Shown here one piece after another: positions 47,968-59,800 of a DNA stretch of 64,000 nt. A program made the position numbers and the translations under genes. Under the pieces are notes generated by a model. The model did not search any database. It saw nothing but the letters and a program-made list of their open reading frames with translations, and had not been told where the DNA came from. Each line of letters starts with the position of its first letter. Within the stretch, counting starts at the first letter, position 1. The stretch spans positions 2,855,774-2,919,773 of the forward strand of contig NW_006281099.1 of the NCBI RefSeq assembly GCF_000203795.2, in the 5' to 3' direction. Origin of the DNA: Batrachochytrium dendrobatidis JAM81 (taxonomy: Eukaryota; Chytridiomycota; Chytridiomycetes; Rhizophydiales).

Positions 47968-50177
47968 ATGACCAAACAATATAGGTACTACATTGATAGG
48001 GCGGCATTACTAGCTTTCTTGATAGCTGCGCTACCGCTATCCACCAATTCCCAAAGTACCGGGATTTGGACACCTGCTGGATCATCTGGTGTAACATGCA
48101 TTCACTCAGCTCTTATGCCCAATTCGAAACTCATTTGCAATGAGCGACCGCATCAGAAAATGGTAATAGCTGCCGTTATTCATAGTCAATTGAATTGGGG
48201 TTTGAAGCCACTTGTTCATTCTCTTATCATGAATTCTTGTTAATTATGTATACTAACCCTTTATCAATACTTTTGATTTGTACAATTATCTTGCCTTGAT
48301 ACCATTACCTCCTACCGCCTATTATTACTATTGTACCTTGACTTTGCATCTGAATCCACGCTCATCTCCTTATTCAACACATGATTTCAATGCTTAACTT
48401 TACAACACCAATTTTTGCGCTGTCCTACCTATATTCTCATTTTAGTATCCACAAAACCCAAACACGAATGGCTTGGTTTCTACTGAGATTGATTTATTGA
48501 ATGGTGCTTCAGCTTCGACTTTTGATCCATGGGTTGCAAAATTCACTCCCCGCCCAGTAGATACCAATCCCTTGTGTGCTGGTCAGGCACTCATGGCCAA
48601 CGGATCCTGGTTTATTGCTGGTGGTGATCAATATGGTGCAAATAATGGCACTTTTCCTCCAGATGGCCGCAAAGGTCGCCGTGTATACAACCCCTGCCCT
48701 ACTGGCTCACCCGCAGACTGTGTTGGAAATTGGGCATCACTTCCCGATATGTCAACTGCTCGGTGGTACCCAACTATTGCCACTATTGCTGATGGCAGCC
48801 AGATTATCATTGGTGGATCCACAGATGCAATGGATTTTAATCGCTTGACGGATATCAACAATCCCACATACGAGTATTGGCCACCAAAACAAGGCGACCC
48901 GCGTACACTGCCCATTCTTGCATGGGCCTTTCCAAATATGCTCTACCCAATGGTGTTTGTTATGCCATCTGAGCGTATATTCCTATTTGTATCCAACAAG
49001 ACGGTCATTATTGACCCTAAAACCGACGAGCAGATTTATACTGTTCCAGATATGCCAGTTTTGGATCATGCGCCGTGGATTTATCCACACACTCCTACAA
49101 TGACGGTTTTACCCATGACCATCAAGAATAACTTTAAATTCACTTTGCAGATCTGCGGTGGTAACAAGATGAGCACTATTGATGCCTCGCCAATGTGCTG
49201 GCAAATCAGCCCCGACGACCCCAACCCTACTTGGACTGCTGTTGATGATATGCCTCGTGGTCGTTTACTTCCCGACTGTGTTATTATGCCAGGTAAGTGT
49301 TGCTTGTATTCAATAGTTTTAGCGTGTCATGAATTAGCAGCATCCAATGATTGGCTAAACTCGTAAATCAAATGGTTTAGATGGAAAAATGATTTATATG
49401 AACGGTATGTCGTGGGGAACAGCCGGCGGTGATCCTGGCGAAGTACTCAACGGAGGTGGTCCAATTATGATTCCAGACGTGTTTGATCCTGAAGCCCCTG
49501 CTGGGAAGAAATGGTCATCCATGGCTCCTGCATCCAATTATCGTCTGTATCATGCTGGCGCTGCCCTTACTGAATCTGGATTTATCATCACGATGGGATC
49601 TGACATGGTCAACTATGACGACTATTGGAAATACAACAAAACCAACTGTATGCCTGTTGTTCAGGCATACACTCCTGATGCCTGCACATTGCCATTTAAT
49701 CTCAATATTGAGCGATTTGCTCCTCCTTATATGCAGGCTGCTCAAGCCAATGGCCGTCCAGTCATTTCCAAGGCTCCGCCATCGGTTACTTACAAATCGA
49801 GTTTTATTGTAGAAATGGTTTCTTCAGTGAATGATGTTAGCCGAGTCACATTTATTCGTCAGTCATCCACTACTCACCAAACTAACACTGATCAGCGGTT
49901 CATTGAACTCAAAATTCTTGGTCAGCAAGGATCATCCTTGGTTGTTCAGGCTCCTGATGTTCCTGGCCGCGCACCTCCAGGCAACTGGATGCTATTTGCT
50001 TTGGATAAAAACAATGTTCCATCCGTGGCAAAAACTGTTAATCTACAAATTGGCGAGGCAACTATTATTCCAACTGGAAGCTTCTCCACTGCGGGAAGAA
50101 ATCATGCTAATATAACCCCTATTATCAGCATTATATCATTGATGTTTACTGCCGTGTGCTCATCTATGATATTCTAA
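47968..50177 (+). CDS. AA5_1 copper-radical oxidase (glyoxal oxidase-like), copy 1
   Basis: Three exons, 47968..48162, 48446..49292 and 49381..50177, encode 612 residues. A signal peptide (hydrophobic LLAFLIAALPL near residue 15) precedes GIWTPAGSSGVTCIHS. The glyoxal-oxidase seven-bladed domain follows, then a C-terminal early-set domain. Catalytic residues expected in AA5_1 can be placed by motif: the Cys of DTNPLCAGQ cross-linked to the Tyr of RWYPT, the Tyr-His of NYRLYHAG and the His of THQTNTDQR. Such enzymes oxidise aldehydes or alcohols and release H2O2. The C-terminus ends in a hydrophobic stretch (PIISIISLMFTAVCSSMIF), consistent with a GPI anchor. It is the most divergent of three tandem copies, reading CAGQ where the others read C(G/S)GH. 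Substrate cannot be read from sequence. Confidence 0.9.
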
Positions 50178-50206
50178 GAAATTCAAAATAAACACCAACA
50201 TTTATT

Positions 50207-50614
50207 TACTGCCGTATTCACAAAATGAAGTACTTGTATTTATCTTGCGGTGACTGATCCAGACTAAATAATAGTCGACTACTTGTTTGCTTTTCTACTA
50301 GAAACGGACTGCTTTTTCAATAGACACATCGTCCATATGATGCACAGACCAAACTATAGTTTTGAATCATCACTTTCTTCTCCTTGGTAGAGCCATGCAT
50401 TGTACAATCATCAAGTTTGAAACCAAACTTACCCATTCCAGATATTGAGTTTGACTGCTTTGATGCGAAGTTTACCAAAACTATGATGTGAATGCTGCTT
50501 TGAAGACCTGGTCAATTTTTATACAGAAATGTGGACAAAAGACCAGTCGGCTTTGTCAAGGAGTTCAGACACTGTCCAATAAAATGGCGCCCATCATTCA
50601 TGAATACGGCTGTA
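50207..50614 (-). repeat. dispersed MITE-like repeat, copy R7
   Basis: Ends are TACTGCCGTATTCAC and TGAATACGGCTGTA, an inverted pair matching at 13 of 14 positions and flanked by TA on both sides if the outer two bases are target. The length is 408 bp. The core at about 50390-50460 reads GCCATGCATTGTACAATCA, CATCAAGTTTGAAACC and CCAGATATTGAGTTTGACTG. It sits in the 3' flank of AA5 copy 1. Confidence 0.75.
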
Positions 50615-51016
50615 TAATTCTGAAAGCCTATTTTCAAAATATATGAATACGCTGGCTTAATGATGTAACAAGTTCAAACAGCAGACTCGATTGCTTCGCG
50701 GCTTTTACAGCGGCTCATTCGTAGCCGCGTGAGGTCCGATTCTGGCTGAAACTTCTGAATCGATTTGTTATGGTCAAGACCCGTGTTTTACTCGAGCCTG
50801 ATATCATCACAATGCCATCTACATAAACAGCTTTATAAGCTGACAGGTCACAATGACTTTACCTTATTGTACTCAGTTTTTAAATCAGTGACCTATGTAA
50901 AGTCATTAATTTAGTTATAATGCAATTTGTTTTGCCTATTTGCAATAAACTAACTTTCTAAAAACTACTAGTGTTTAGTATACCTTTAAATTACTGTTTT
51001 CGTTACTCCGCACGAT
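50615..51016. promoter_or_regulatory. upstream region of AA5 copy 2
   Basis: AT-rich sequence holding the probable promoter. A small GC-rich hairpin at 50710-50728 (GCGGCT...AGCCGC, 7-base loop) stands out. I tested the flanking sequence as a tRNA and it does not fold as one. Confidence 0.4.
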
Positions 51017-53296
51017 ATGCTGTCTAATTTATTCACTGCCACTACTACTGTGTCTGTATTTTCTGTGGTGGCAGCAGCTCAGAACTTGGGCGTGTGGACT
51101 CCTGCTGGCTCAGCAGGAGTTGTCTGTATTCACACGCTGCAAATACCTGGCAACAAGCTGGTTTGCAATGAACGTCCCCACTCAAAGGTAATCTAAACTA
51201 TTGTTTTTATACTGCATCTTGCTCAAAGTGCATAGTATGTTTTTACATTGCTCGCTAGTCACATCTCTTTCAAACACCGCCATTACATACCAACAGTCTC
51301 CATGTTGTGATTGACTCGACTATAATGATCGTTTATACAACTGTGCCTACAGAATCTTCACTTGTATATGATTCTGCACCTTATCCCATTTATTGCATTT
51401 ATCTGATGCACTAGTCGTTTATTTTACTCCTTTGCTTCATATCTACTAACACATTTTCTCATGTACACATTCAAATACCCGTGTTATTTTACTACATTAA
51501 TACCACAGTACCCAACCAATCCACTTACAAATGGTATGATCTCTACCGAAATAGACCTGCTAAATGGTGCCTCTATTTCATCTTTTACTCAATGGACTTC
51601 AAAATTTACTCCTCTCCAAATGGATACGAGTGCATTCTGTGGTGGTCATGCTCAGATGTCTAATGGCGCAATCTTTCAGGTTGGCGGTGATTATACAGGC
51701 GTTCTGAGTGATGGCACATCTAATATCTATCCAGATGGTCGTAGAGGTCGTCGTATATACAATCCGTGTCCTGCTGATGCTCAGAATTGCGTTGGAAGTT
51801 GGACATCATTATCAGATATGACTACCGAGCGTTGGTATCCTTCAGTGGCAACTCTTGCCGATGGTTCTCAAATAATTATTGGCGGAAGTACTTCAAACTT
51901 GGATTATAGTCGTCTCAATGCATCTGAAAACAACCCTACGTACGAATATTACCCGTCAAAAGCTGGTCAATGGCCACGTACTCTGCCAATTCTTGCATGG
52001 GCCTTTCCATTTATGCTTTATCCAATGGTATTCACCATGCCTTCTGAGCGAGTCTTTCTGTTCGTGTCTAACAAGACAGTCATTATTGATCCAAAAACGG
52101 ATGAGCTCTCATACACTGTTCCAGATATGCCAGTTTTGGACCATCTGCCTTGGATTTATCCATATGCACCTACAATGACTGTGCTTCCCATGACCATCAA
52201 AAACAACTGGGAGTTTAAAATTCAAATATGTGGTGGCTCCAAAGCTTCTAATACCGACGCATCCCCTATGTGCTGGCAAATTAATCCTGAAAATGCTAAT
52301 CCCACTTGGAAAAAAGTAGATGATCTTCCTAATCCCCGTGTCATGATAGACTCGATTATTCTTCCAGGTAAGCTAGATGGTGTATTGTAATCAGTTGGAA
52401 TTGTTGAGAGTATGGTATCGATAGCTAACACACAACTGTATATAGATGGAAAGATTTTGTATGTAAATGGTGCAGGTGGTGGTGTATCTGGTGGTGATGC
52501 TGGAATTGTCCAGGACGCATACAATCCTGTCATGACACCCAACTTATTTGATCCTGAAGCACCTGCAGGAAAACAGTTTAGTGTGATGGCGCCTGCTACC
52601 AATTACCGTCTATATCACTCTGGAGTGATATTAGTAGAGTCAGGACACGTTATTACTACCGGATCAGAAATGGACAACTATGACGATTACTGGAAGTACA
52701 ACAAGACCAACTGTCCACCTTACCCTATTCTTTATTCTGCGCAAAATAACTGTACTCAGCCATTCAACTACAATCTTGAAAGATATGCACCGCCCTACCT
52801 ACAAATTGCAGAAAAGTCTGGTCGTCCAGTCATTTCAAGTGCACCAGCGAGCATCACCCATAAATCTACATTTGCTGTTCAAATATCGTCTACTGTTAGC
52901 GATATTTCGCGTGTAACATTCATTCGATACTCGACGACTACACATCAAACCAACACAGATCAGAGATTTATTGAGCTCAGGATACTATACAATACATCCA
53001 ACTCGATCATTGTCGAAGCGCCAAGCGGGCCAGGTATAGCACCACCAGGAAATTGGATGCTGTTTGTGCTGGATAAGAATGGTATACCATCTGTTGCCAA
53101 AACCATTAATCTGCAACTTGGTGCTCCAGTCACTGCCAGTGTTCCTACAGGTGCTACCACCTTTTCCCCTGCTGTTGGAACTACCTCGACTTCAAAAAAT
53201 AATGTATTGGGTCAAAAACAGAGCTTGGGAGGTGTGATAATGACCATCACTTTTGGCGTTGCTGTAGCTTTGGCTTTATTTATAGGTAGTCTTTGA
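51017..53296 (+). CDS. AA5_1 copper-radical oxidase, copy 2
   Basis: Three exons, 51017..51187, 51509..52367 and 52446..53296, encode 626 residues, with intron positions identical to copies 1 and 3. The start MLSNLFTATTTVSVFSVVAA is a signal peptide and is too short a frame to be seen without splicing. Active-site motifs are present: DTSAFCGGH, RWYPS, NYRLYHSG and THQTNTDQR. The end is Thr/Ser-rich followed by VIMTITFGVAVALALF, a GPI-type tail. Exon 2 from about 51927 through its end, and the first bases of intron 2, look identical to copy 3. The paralogue-specific N-terminal part of exon 2 and the C-terminal tail differ. Role: extracellular H2O2-generating oxidase, substrate unassigned. Confidence 0.9.
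51927..52391 (+). repeat. near-identical block shared with AA5 copy 3 (member 1)
   Basis: By eye this stretch matches 55166..55630 base for base (offset 3239), including silent sites and the first 24 bases of intron 2. Flanking exon sequence on the 5' side differs at many codons. Confidence 0.8.
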
Positions 53297-53719
53297 AGGA
53301 CGCTTTACAGCCTCTATCCATTCAACTCCTACATAACTGCTTAGATGATCATTCATATTTCGAGCAAATGGGTTTTCTAGGAGTTTTATTGCAGCTTGTG
53401 TTATCATGAACTTCAACATCATTATTGGTTGAATACACAAGTCTAAACTATAAACATATTAAATATTTTTGCAGCTATAGGTTTTATTCATTATACTAGA
53501 GATTGGGTTAAAAAAGCCATACTTTATTCGATCCCTTATATTAAAGTTTGCAAAAGCATTCGACATAGTATATATGGCAAGTTTTAATTTTAGTTTTCAG
53601 AATCTATTCCTATAATGTATTGCTTGGCTGTGGGTCAAAGCATAGTGAGCACTAAAGACCCGAATACCAAGTTAGGATATGAGATATAATGGGGTCAAAT
53701 GATTGGACAATTTACGCCA
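53297..53719. other. intergenic, nothing recognised
   Basis: 3' flank of AA5 copy 2. AT-rich, no gene or repeat seen. Confidence 0.5.
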
Positions 53720-54026
53720 TATCCACGTGTGGTGAAACAGTAGATAAGAGTGTAATAAACGGCCAGACTCGTGTTTGATGGGTGCCAATCTTACTGAGCA
53801 ACATTATTTTTTGGACTGATTGGTTGGCTGGTCTTTTTCGTGCTCATTCTGGTACAAAACACAGCGAATGTTCACATCTCTGTTCCAATACATTCAAGAC
53901 TTTCCAAACAGTGACAGGGAGAATGTTTTCAAGCTGCCATCTTATTCTAGATAGTATTTAGCCACTGTTTATTCCAAAACAACCACTGCAAGATAAATAC
54001 GGAAAACTTTCATTTTATGTGAATGC
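53720..54026 (+). repeat. dispersed MITE-like repeat, copy R8 (short, internally deleted)
   Basis: The copy contains TTCACATCTCTGTTCCAATACATTC-type sequence at about 53870 and the right end CATTTTATGTGAATGCAC near 54011, but lacks the central GGCTATGCC core. The left boundary near 53720 is uncertain. Confidence 0.5.
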
Positions 54027-54340
54027 ACTTTAGAACGAGTCTGACCATAGCCCAGTAGTGCTGTGTTGGATAAACGGCGTTTGAATTGGCTAATTAGTCA
54101 AACTTTGTCAGATGATGATACATAGGGACGGGTTGGCTCCACATACACGCTATTTATGAATCCTCGCTATTGTTTGTAGCTTGTTGCCACCAACTCAAAT
54201 ACACAGGGATCAAGGGCGGCATGCTTTGAAACCTATACAAAATACTCACAAGTACTGCAAAACAGTTTCACCAACTTCTAATCTCTAGCATTACTTTAGT
54301 AGCTTAAACTCGATAAACAAGTCTAAATTTGGCCAGCTTC
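54027..54340. promoter_or_regulatory. upstream region of AA5 copy 3
   Basis: 314 bp of AT-rich sequence that presumably holds the promoter. No defined site recognised. Confidence 0.4.
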
Positions 54341-56514
54341 ATGTTTAACTTGGTCACTGTCAGTGCAATATTTTTGCTCATCACATGCGGAATCAATGCC
54401 AATGAACTTGGTGTTTGGACTCCCGCTGGAACTACTGGTGTAACATGCATTCACACTTTTCTTTTACCGGGATTTCGACTTGTCTGCACTGAGCGACCGC
54501 ATACAGGAGTAAGTCTTGATGATTGAATATTAAATTTAATGCAGGTCTATGAGTGTTGTCGTACATGAATGGTAGCATGTAAATTGAATGATTGATGCTA
54601 TCAGACTACAGCCACCGATGCTTAAATCACAGGTGTAAACTATCCAATGATTGCATATTCCTCTGAATTGTGAAATCAATTTCTAGCTAGCTTTATTGAT
54701 TATTTTAGAATATCGATGCTCATTCTATTGTTCAATTTCCTTTATAGTATCCAACCAATCCATTTACAAATGGTATGATCTCTACCGAAATAGACCTGCT
54801 AAATGGAGCATCACCCGAATCATTAGGTCCATGGACTTCAAAGTTTACTCCGCGGCATATTGACACCAGTGCATTTTGTAGTGGTCATGCTCAGATGCCC
54901 AATGGCTCTATCCTTGTTATGGGCGGAGATGAGTATGGGCTTTTGAGTGATGGCACACACAATATCTATCCAGATGGTCGTAAAGGTCGTCGTATATACA
55001 ATCCGTGTCCTGCTGATGCTCAGAATTGCGTTGGAAGTTGGGTAACATTGCCAGATATGGCTACCAGACGCTGGTATCCTTCAATGGCAACTCTTGCCGA
55101 TGGTTCTCAAATAATTATTGGCGGAAGTACTTCAAACTTGGATTATAGTCGTCTCAATACAACTGAAAACAACCCTACGTACGAATATTACCCGTCAAAA
55201 GCTGGTCAATGGCCACGTACTCTGCCAATTCTTGCATGGGCCTTTCCATTTATGCTTTATCCAATGGTATTCACCATGCCTTCTGAGCGAGTCTTTCTGT
55301 TCGTGTCTAACAAGACAGTCATTATTGATCCAAAAACGGATGAGCTCTCATACACTGTTCCAGATATGCCAGTTTTGGACCATCTGCCTTGGATTTATCC
55401 ATATGCACCTACAATGACTGTGCTTCCCATGACCATCAAAAACAACTGGGAGTTTAAAATTCAAATATGTGGTGGCTCCAAAGCTTCTAATACCGACGCA
55501 TCCCCTATGTGCTGGCAAATTAATCCTGAAAATGCTAATCCCACTTGGAAAAAAGTAGATGATCTTCCTAATCCCCGTGTCATGATAGACTCGATTATTC
55601 TTCCAGGTAAGCTAGATGGTGTATTGTAATTAGTTGAAATTGTTGAGAGTATGGTATCGATAACTAACATACAATTGTACATAGATGGAAAGATTTTGTA
55701 TGTAAATGGTGCAGGTGGTGGTGTATCTGGTGGTGATGCTGGATTTGTTGAGAATGCATACAACCCTGTCATGACACCCAACTTATTTGATCCTGAAGCA
55801 CCTGCAGGAAAACAGTTTAGTGTGATGGCGCCTGCTACCAATTACCGTCTATATCACTCTGGAGTGATATTAGTAGAGTCAGGACACGTTATTACTACCG
55901 GATCAGAAATGGACAACTATGACGATTATTGGAAGCATAACAAGACAGAATGCAGACCTTATAACGTTACTTCATATGTTTCATCCTGTACTCAGCCATT
56001 CAACTACAATCTTGAAAGATATGCACCACCATATCTTCAGCGCGCAGAAAAGTCTGGTCGTCCAGTCATTTCAAGTGCACCAGCGAGCACCACCTATAAA
56101 TCTACATTTGTTGTTCAAATATCAACTCCCTTAAAGAATATAGGTCGTGCAACCTTTATTCGATACTCGACGACTACACATCAAACCAACACAGATCAGA
56201 GATTTATTGAGCTCCGCATCCTTTATACTATAAACTCGACTATTATTGTGGAAGCGCCAAGCGGGCCAGGTATAGCACCACCGGGAAATTGGATGCTGTT
56301 TGTGTTGGATAAAACTGATGTTCCATCTGTTGCCAAAACGATTAATCTGCAACTTGGTTCAGAAACACATGCAGAGATTCCCTCAGCAGCTACTAATTTC
56401 TCACGAAACAGTGCTCAGGGTGAATTTGGCTCAAGCATAAAATGGATGAATTACTTTGTCACCATCAGTGTGATATTAGCATCTCAATGTATTTTGCTTG
56501 CGTGGTATATGTAA
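54341..56514 (+). CDS. AA5_1 copper-radical oxidase, copy 3
   Basis: Three exons, 54341..54508, 54748..55606 and 55685..56514, encode 618 residues. The ATG at 54341 gives MFNLVTVSAIFLLITCGINA, a signal peptide ending before NELGVWTPAG. The in-frame TTG upstream is not needed. Active-site motifs are DTSAFCSGH, RRWYPS, NYRLYHSG and THQTNTDQR. The C-terminus (YFVTISVILASQCILLAWY) is hydrophobic and suits GPI attachment. About 465 bp spanning exon 2 and the start of intron 2 look identical to copy 2, and much of early exon 3 is nearly so. The first part of exon 2 and the C-terminal third have diverged. The three genes run head to tail with 0.8-1.0-kb spacers, each holding a repeat. Confidence 0.9.
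55166..55630 (+). repeat. near-identical block shared with AA5 copy 2 (member 2)
   Basis: Partner of 51927..52391, offset 3239. Identity continues with a few changes through intron 2 and into exon 3 to about 55930. Confidence 0.8.
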
Positions 56515-56800
56515 ACCACAAGCAATAAACCCTGACTGTCTTTTATGGAATAATCAAATGAATACTTTTTAAATAATTAGTTTGACAAACCAGTCGTGAT
56601 GGAATCAAATATCCAGCCAGAAATAATAGAAAATTGCCAGCAATCATCAGTGTGCACTAACATGAACATTTTTCATCTTTCATTGCTAGGCGTAACTTGA
56701 AATCGCCACGTGAAGCATTGACACTTTAAAAATCGCGAAATTTATTTGTCTGAAATCTCGACTTATCGATCGTATTTACAAGGTTTGCGATTACCAACTT

Positions 56801-59800
56801 ATGCTACACCGGATACAAACCTCTTCAAATGTTCCTCACCGTCCTTGGAGATTTCAGTACTTTACCATTTCTGGAGGTCAAAGGCCACAACGGCATGTCC
56901 AATCGCTTTCAGTGCTGGCATTCAACACTTCACATCAGCCACTAAAACAGAAAAAGCTACTATGCTGTCCATATGATTCAACTTTATCAATCATCAAGCG
57001 TCATTTTACTGGATTTGTTGGCTCTATGTCAGTCAAGCCAGATGTATATACTTTTAGCGACACTGCAACTTCAACTCAGTCGACAGGTGGTGTGGATGAA
57101 CCTCCTTCGACAAATGCTGCAGCTCCACCACCAGTACCGGATATTATTGCACTGTCAGAAAAGTACAAAGTATGGCATGCACCTATTTCTGAAAAACCTG
57201 CCCTGTTCCAGCTTTGTTTAGCTCCATATTATCTTCCAATGTCAGTCTGCAGAACATTGTCATTGCTTGGAAATGTCCATTCTACACTTGGTCATGATAC
57301 CAAGCATATTTTACTTGCTTCCCCTCATCCTGGATCAACGGCATTACTATCAGAAGCTGTCGAGGCAATGGCGATGGATATTGGTGCCGATTTACAGTCT
57401 TTAGACTATCAGACTATCCTGGCTGCAACTCAAGAGATTGGAGTTCGTCAAGTTAGCTGGGGAAGCGATGAATGCCTTCGTAAGTAATATATACAGTACC
57501 CAACTTAATTTTGTTTAACTGCAGTTGTTGTGAATTCATCAAATGCTCATTTACTCCATCTGTTTATTGACTGCATATTAATACATTGCTGAAATTTCGG
57601 ATGATCGATTTTTGAAAATCAATAGGTCGACTCGAAAAGCCAGAATTGCTCAAAGTATCTCCATCGTTTAGTCCAGCTAATTACGATACAGCATTGCTGG
57701 GAGACGACGCTGATCTTGATGAAGAGGAGGCAGACTTTGATGGAGAGGAAGCAGATCCTGATGAAGAAGATTTGGGCAATTCAAGTCATCAGAGTAGTTC
57801 AGACTCGAGCATATTTAGACATGCGATTTTTTCAAATCCAGAGGTAGTTCAATCTGCACAATCGCAGTTGGTGTTCAAGGTTAATGTTGTTCAGGATGAT
57901 ACTCACAAGAGCACTCGTTCTGCAGCGCTATCTGATTCAAATGACGTAGCGCAATCGACTTCAAGTAATGTTGCAACGGATATTGATGCGCCATCACGCA
58001 CCGCTGCATCACCTGTGCTGCGTATTACAAATGTTTCAATCCAACCAGAAGAGCTAGATAATAATCGTTATGATTTTCATTCAAGCTTTAGTAATGCGAT
58101 GCATAAAGCATTAGCTTTGTCTCGTAAGCTTACGTCCAAAGAAACACACTATGATATTGGTCTTCGAAATGTTCAGATTCAGTCGTTTCTTGGATCCATG
58201 CGTGATTCCATCATTCAACGATTCAAAACATATTCAGCCGACCCTTTGTGTAAACATCGAAAACTGGTGATATTTTTAAAGGATACTACAGATATGCTCG
58301 AGTCGGGAGGTGTTGATGGACGCAAGGTTTTGCTTGGCCTTATGGACTTGGTTTTGTCGCTTCGCCGTGATCACAACATACCGGTCTTGTTTGTTTCTGG
58401 CTGCTCTCCTGCACTTGCTCATACACCAAATGTTGAAAAAAATGCGTCTTTTTATACTTCTCTTTTCGAAGGTTCTGCCACTCTTATGAACAAGGGAAGC
58501 GATAATATTCATAGCAACATCTGGAAAATCGGCAAACTATATGAAACGCCGCTTGATCATACTGGAAATCAGTTTGAAAAAGTGGAAATTCTTCCTCCCT
58601 GTCCTATGAGTACCAGAATAGAAGTTGAAAATCAAAAGTCGGCATGGGTTACAGGCCGTTCTACTTTTTCCACGCCAAATCCTCAAAAAGCCACGTCATT
58701 TATCTTCAACGAACATCAACCATCTGCAACTGATAAAGAACTACTTCAAGGTTTGGAGCATATAGCATCCCACGTAGATGCATTGCAAGACAGTCTTTAT
58801 AGTCGACTTCGAAGCATTAATTGGAGAAATATCATATTTGTCTGTGCACAAAAAAACATTATAATTGGAGGACTTGATTCTGCAAAAATGGCTGATCTTG
58901 ACGATCCAATGTTGAAGCATCAGATTACACCACAAATTCTTCAAAAGATCCTGAGCATTCTTGATTCACACGTTTGGCCCATGGCTCGTATCGAGAAACT
59001 TGTTAGTCTTTCCATAGGTCGTCAAATAGAATCTCAATTTGGTCGCGGCGAATCAGTTCAACATAGAGTGAAACTGCCAGTTATTCATATTTTTGAAGCT
59101 TTGCAAATGATGCAGCAAAGTGATATAGTGCGATCAAGTCGCGATAATACGACAGATTTGACAAAAGCCGGAAGTCAATCTAAAGGTAGTTTCAAGTTTG
59201 GGGTTAGCTCTAAATCTACGGATGAAAATTCTGAAAACGATAATTCAACTTCCTCTGCATCTCCAAAACAAGAGCAGAGTGATTCTGCTCAGCTACACGA
59301 GTTTTTGAAGCGTGAGGGACATCGTATCAACTCTTATGAGAAAAAAATTCTTTCAACGGTCGTCAATCCAGGTAAGCCATCATAACCATATTGGCTGTTT
59401 AGAATTCTCACGTAGCATTTTATAGAGGTATTGTATTATTAAATTTCCTATCATTATGCTAATATTATTGCTTAGTCAATATAAAGATAGGATTCTCTGA
59501 TCTTATTTTGCCACCAGCTACTAAGTTGATGCTACAGACTTTGATCACGCTTCCTATGTTGCGACCCGAATTTTTCGCAAAAGGGATTCTTTCTAGATCA
59601 GCCATTAATGGTGTGCTTTTATTTGGTCCACCTGGAACTGGCAAAACCATGCTGGCCAAAGCAGTCGCAAAAAGCTCTGGAGCCAAATTTATGAATGTTG
59701 CGCTTTCCAATGTTCTTGACAAATATGTTGGTGAAGGCGAAAAAAATGTGCGTGCAGTGTTCACACTGGCACGTAAGCTTGCTCCGTGTGTTGTATTTCT

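Noticed and set aside
50690..50760. tRNA-like stretch with a GC-rich hairpin and GGTCCGATTC
   Set aside because: No acceptor, D-arm or T-arm pairing can be formed around it.
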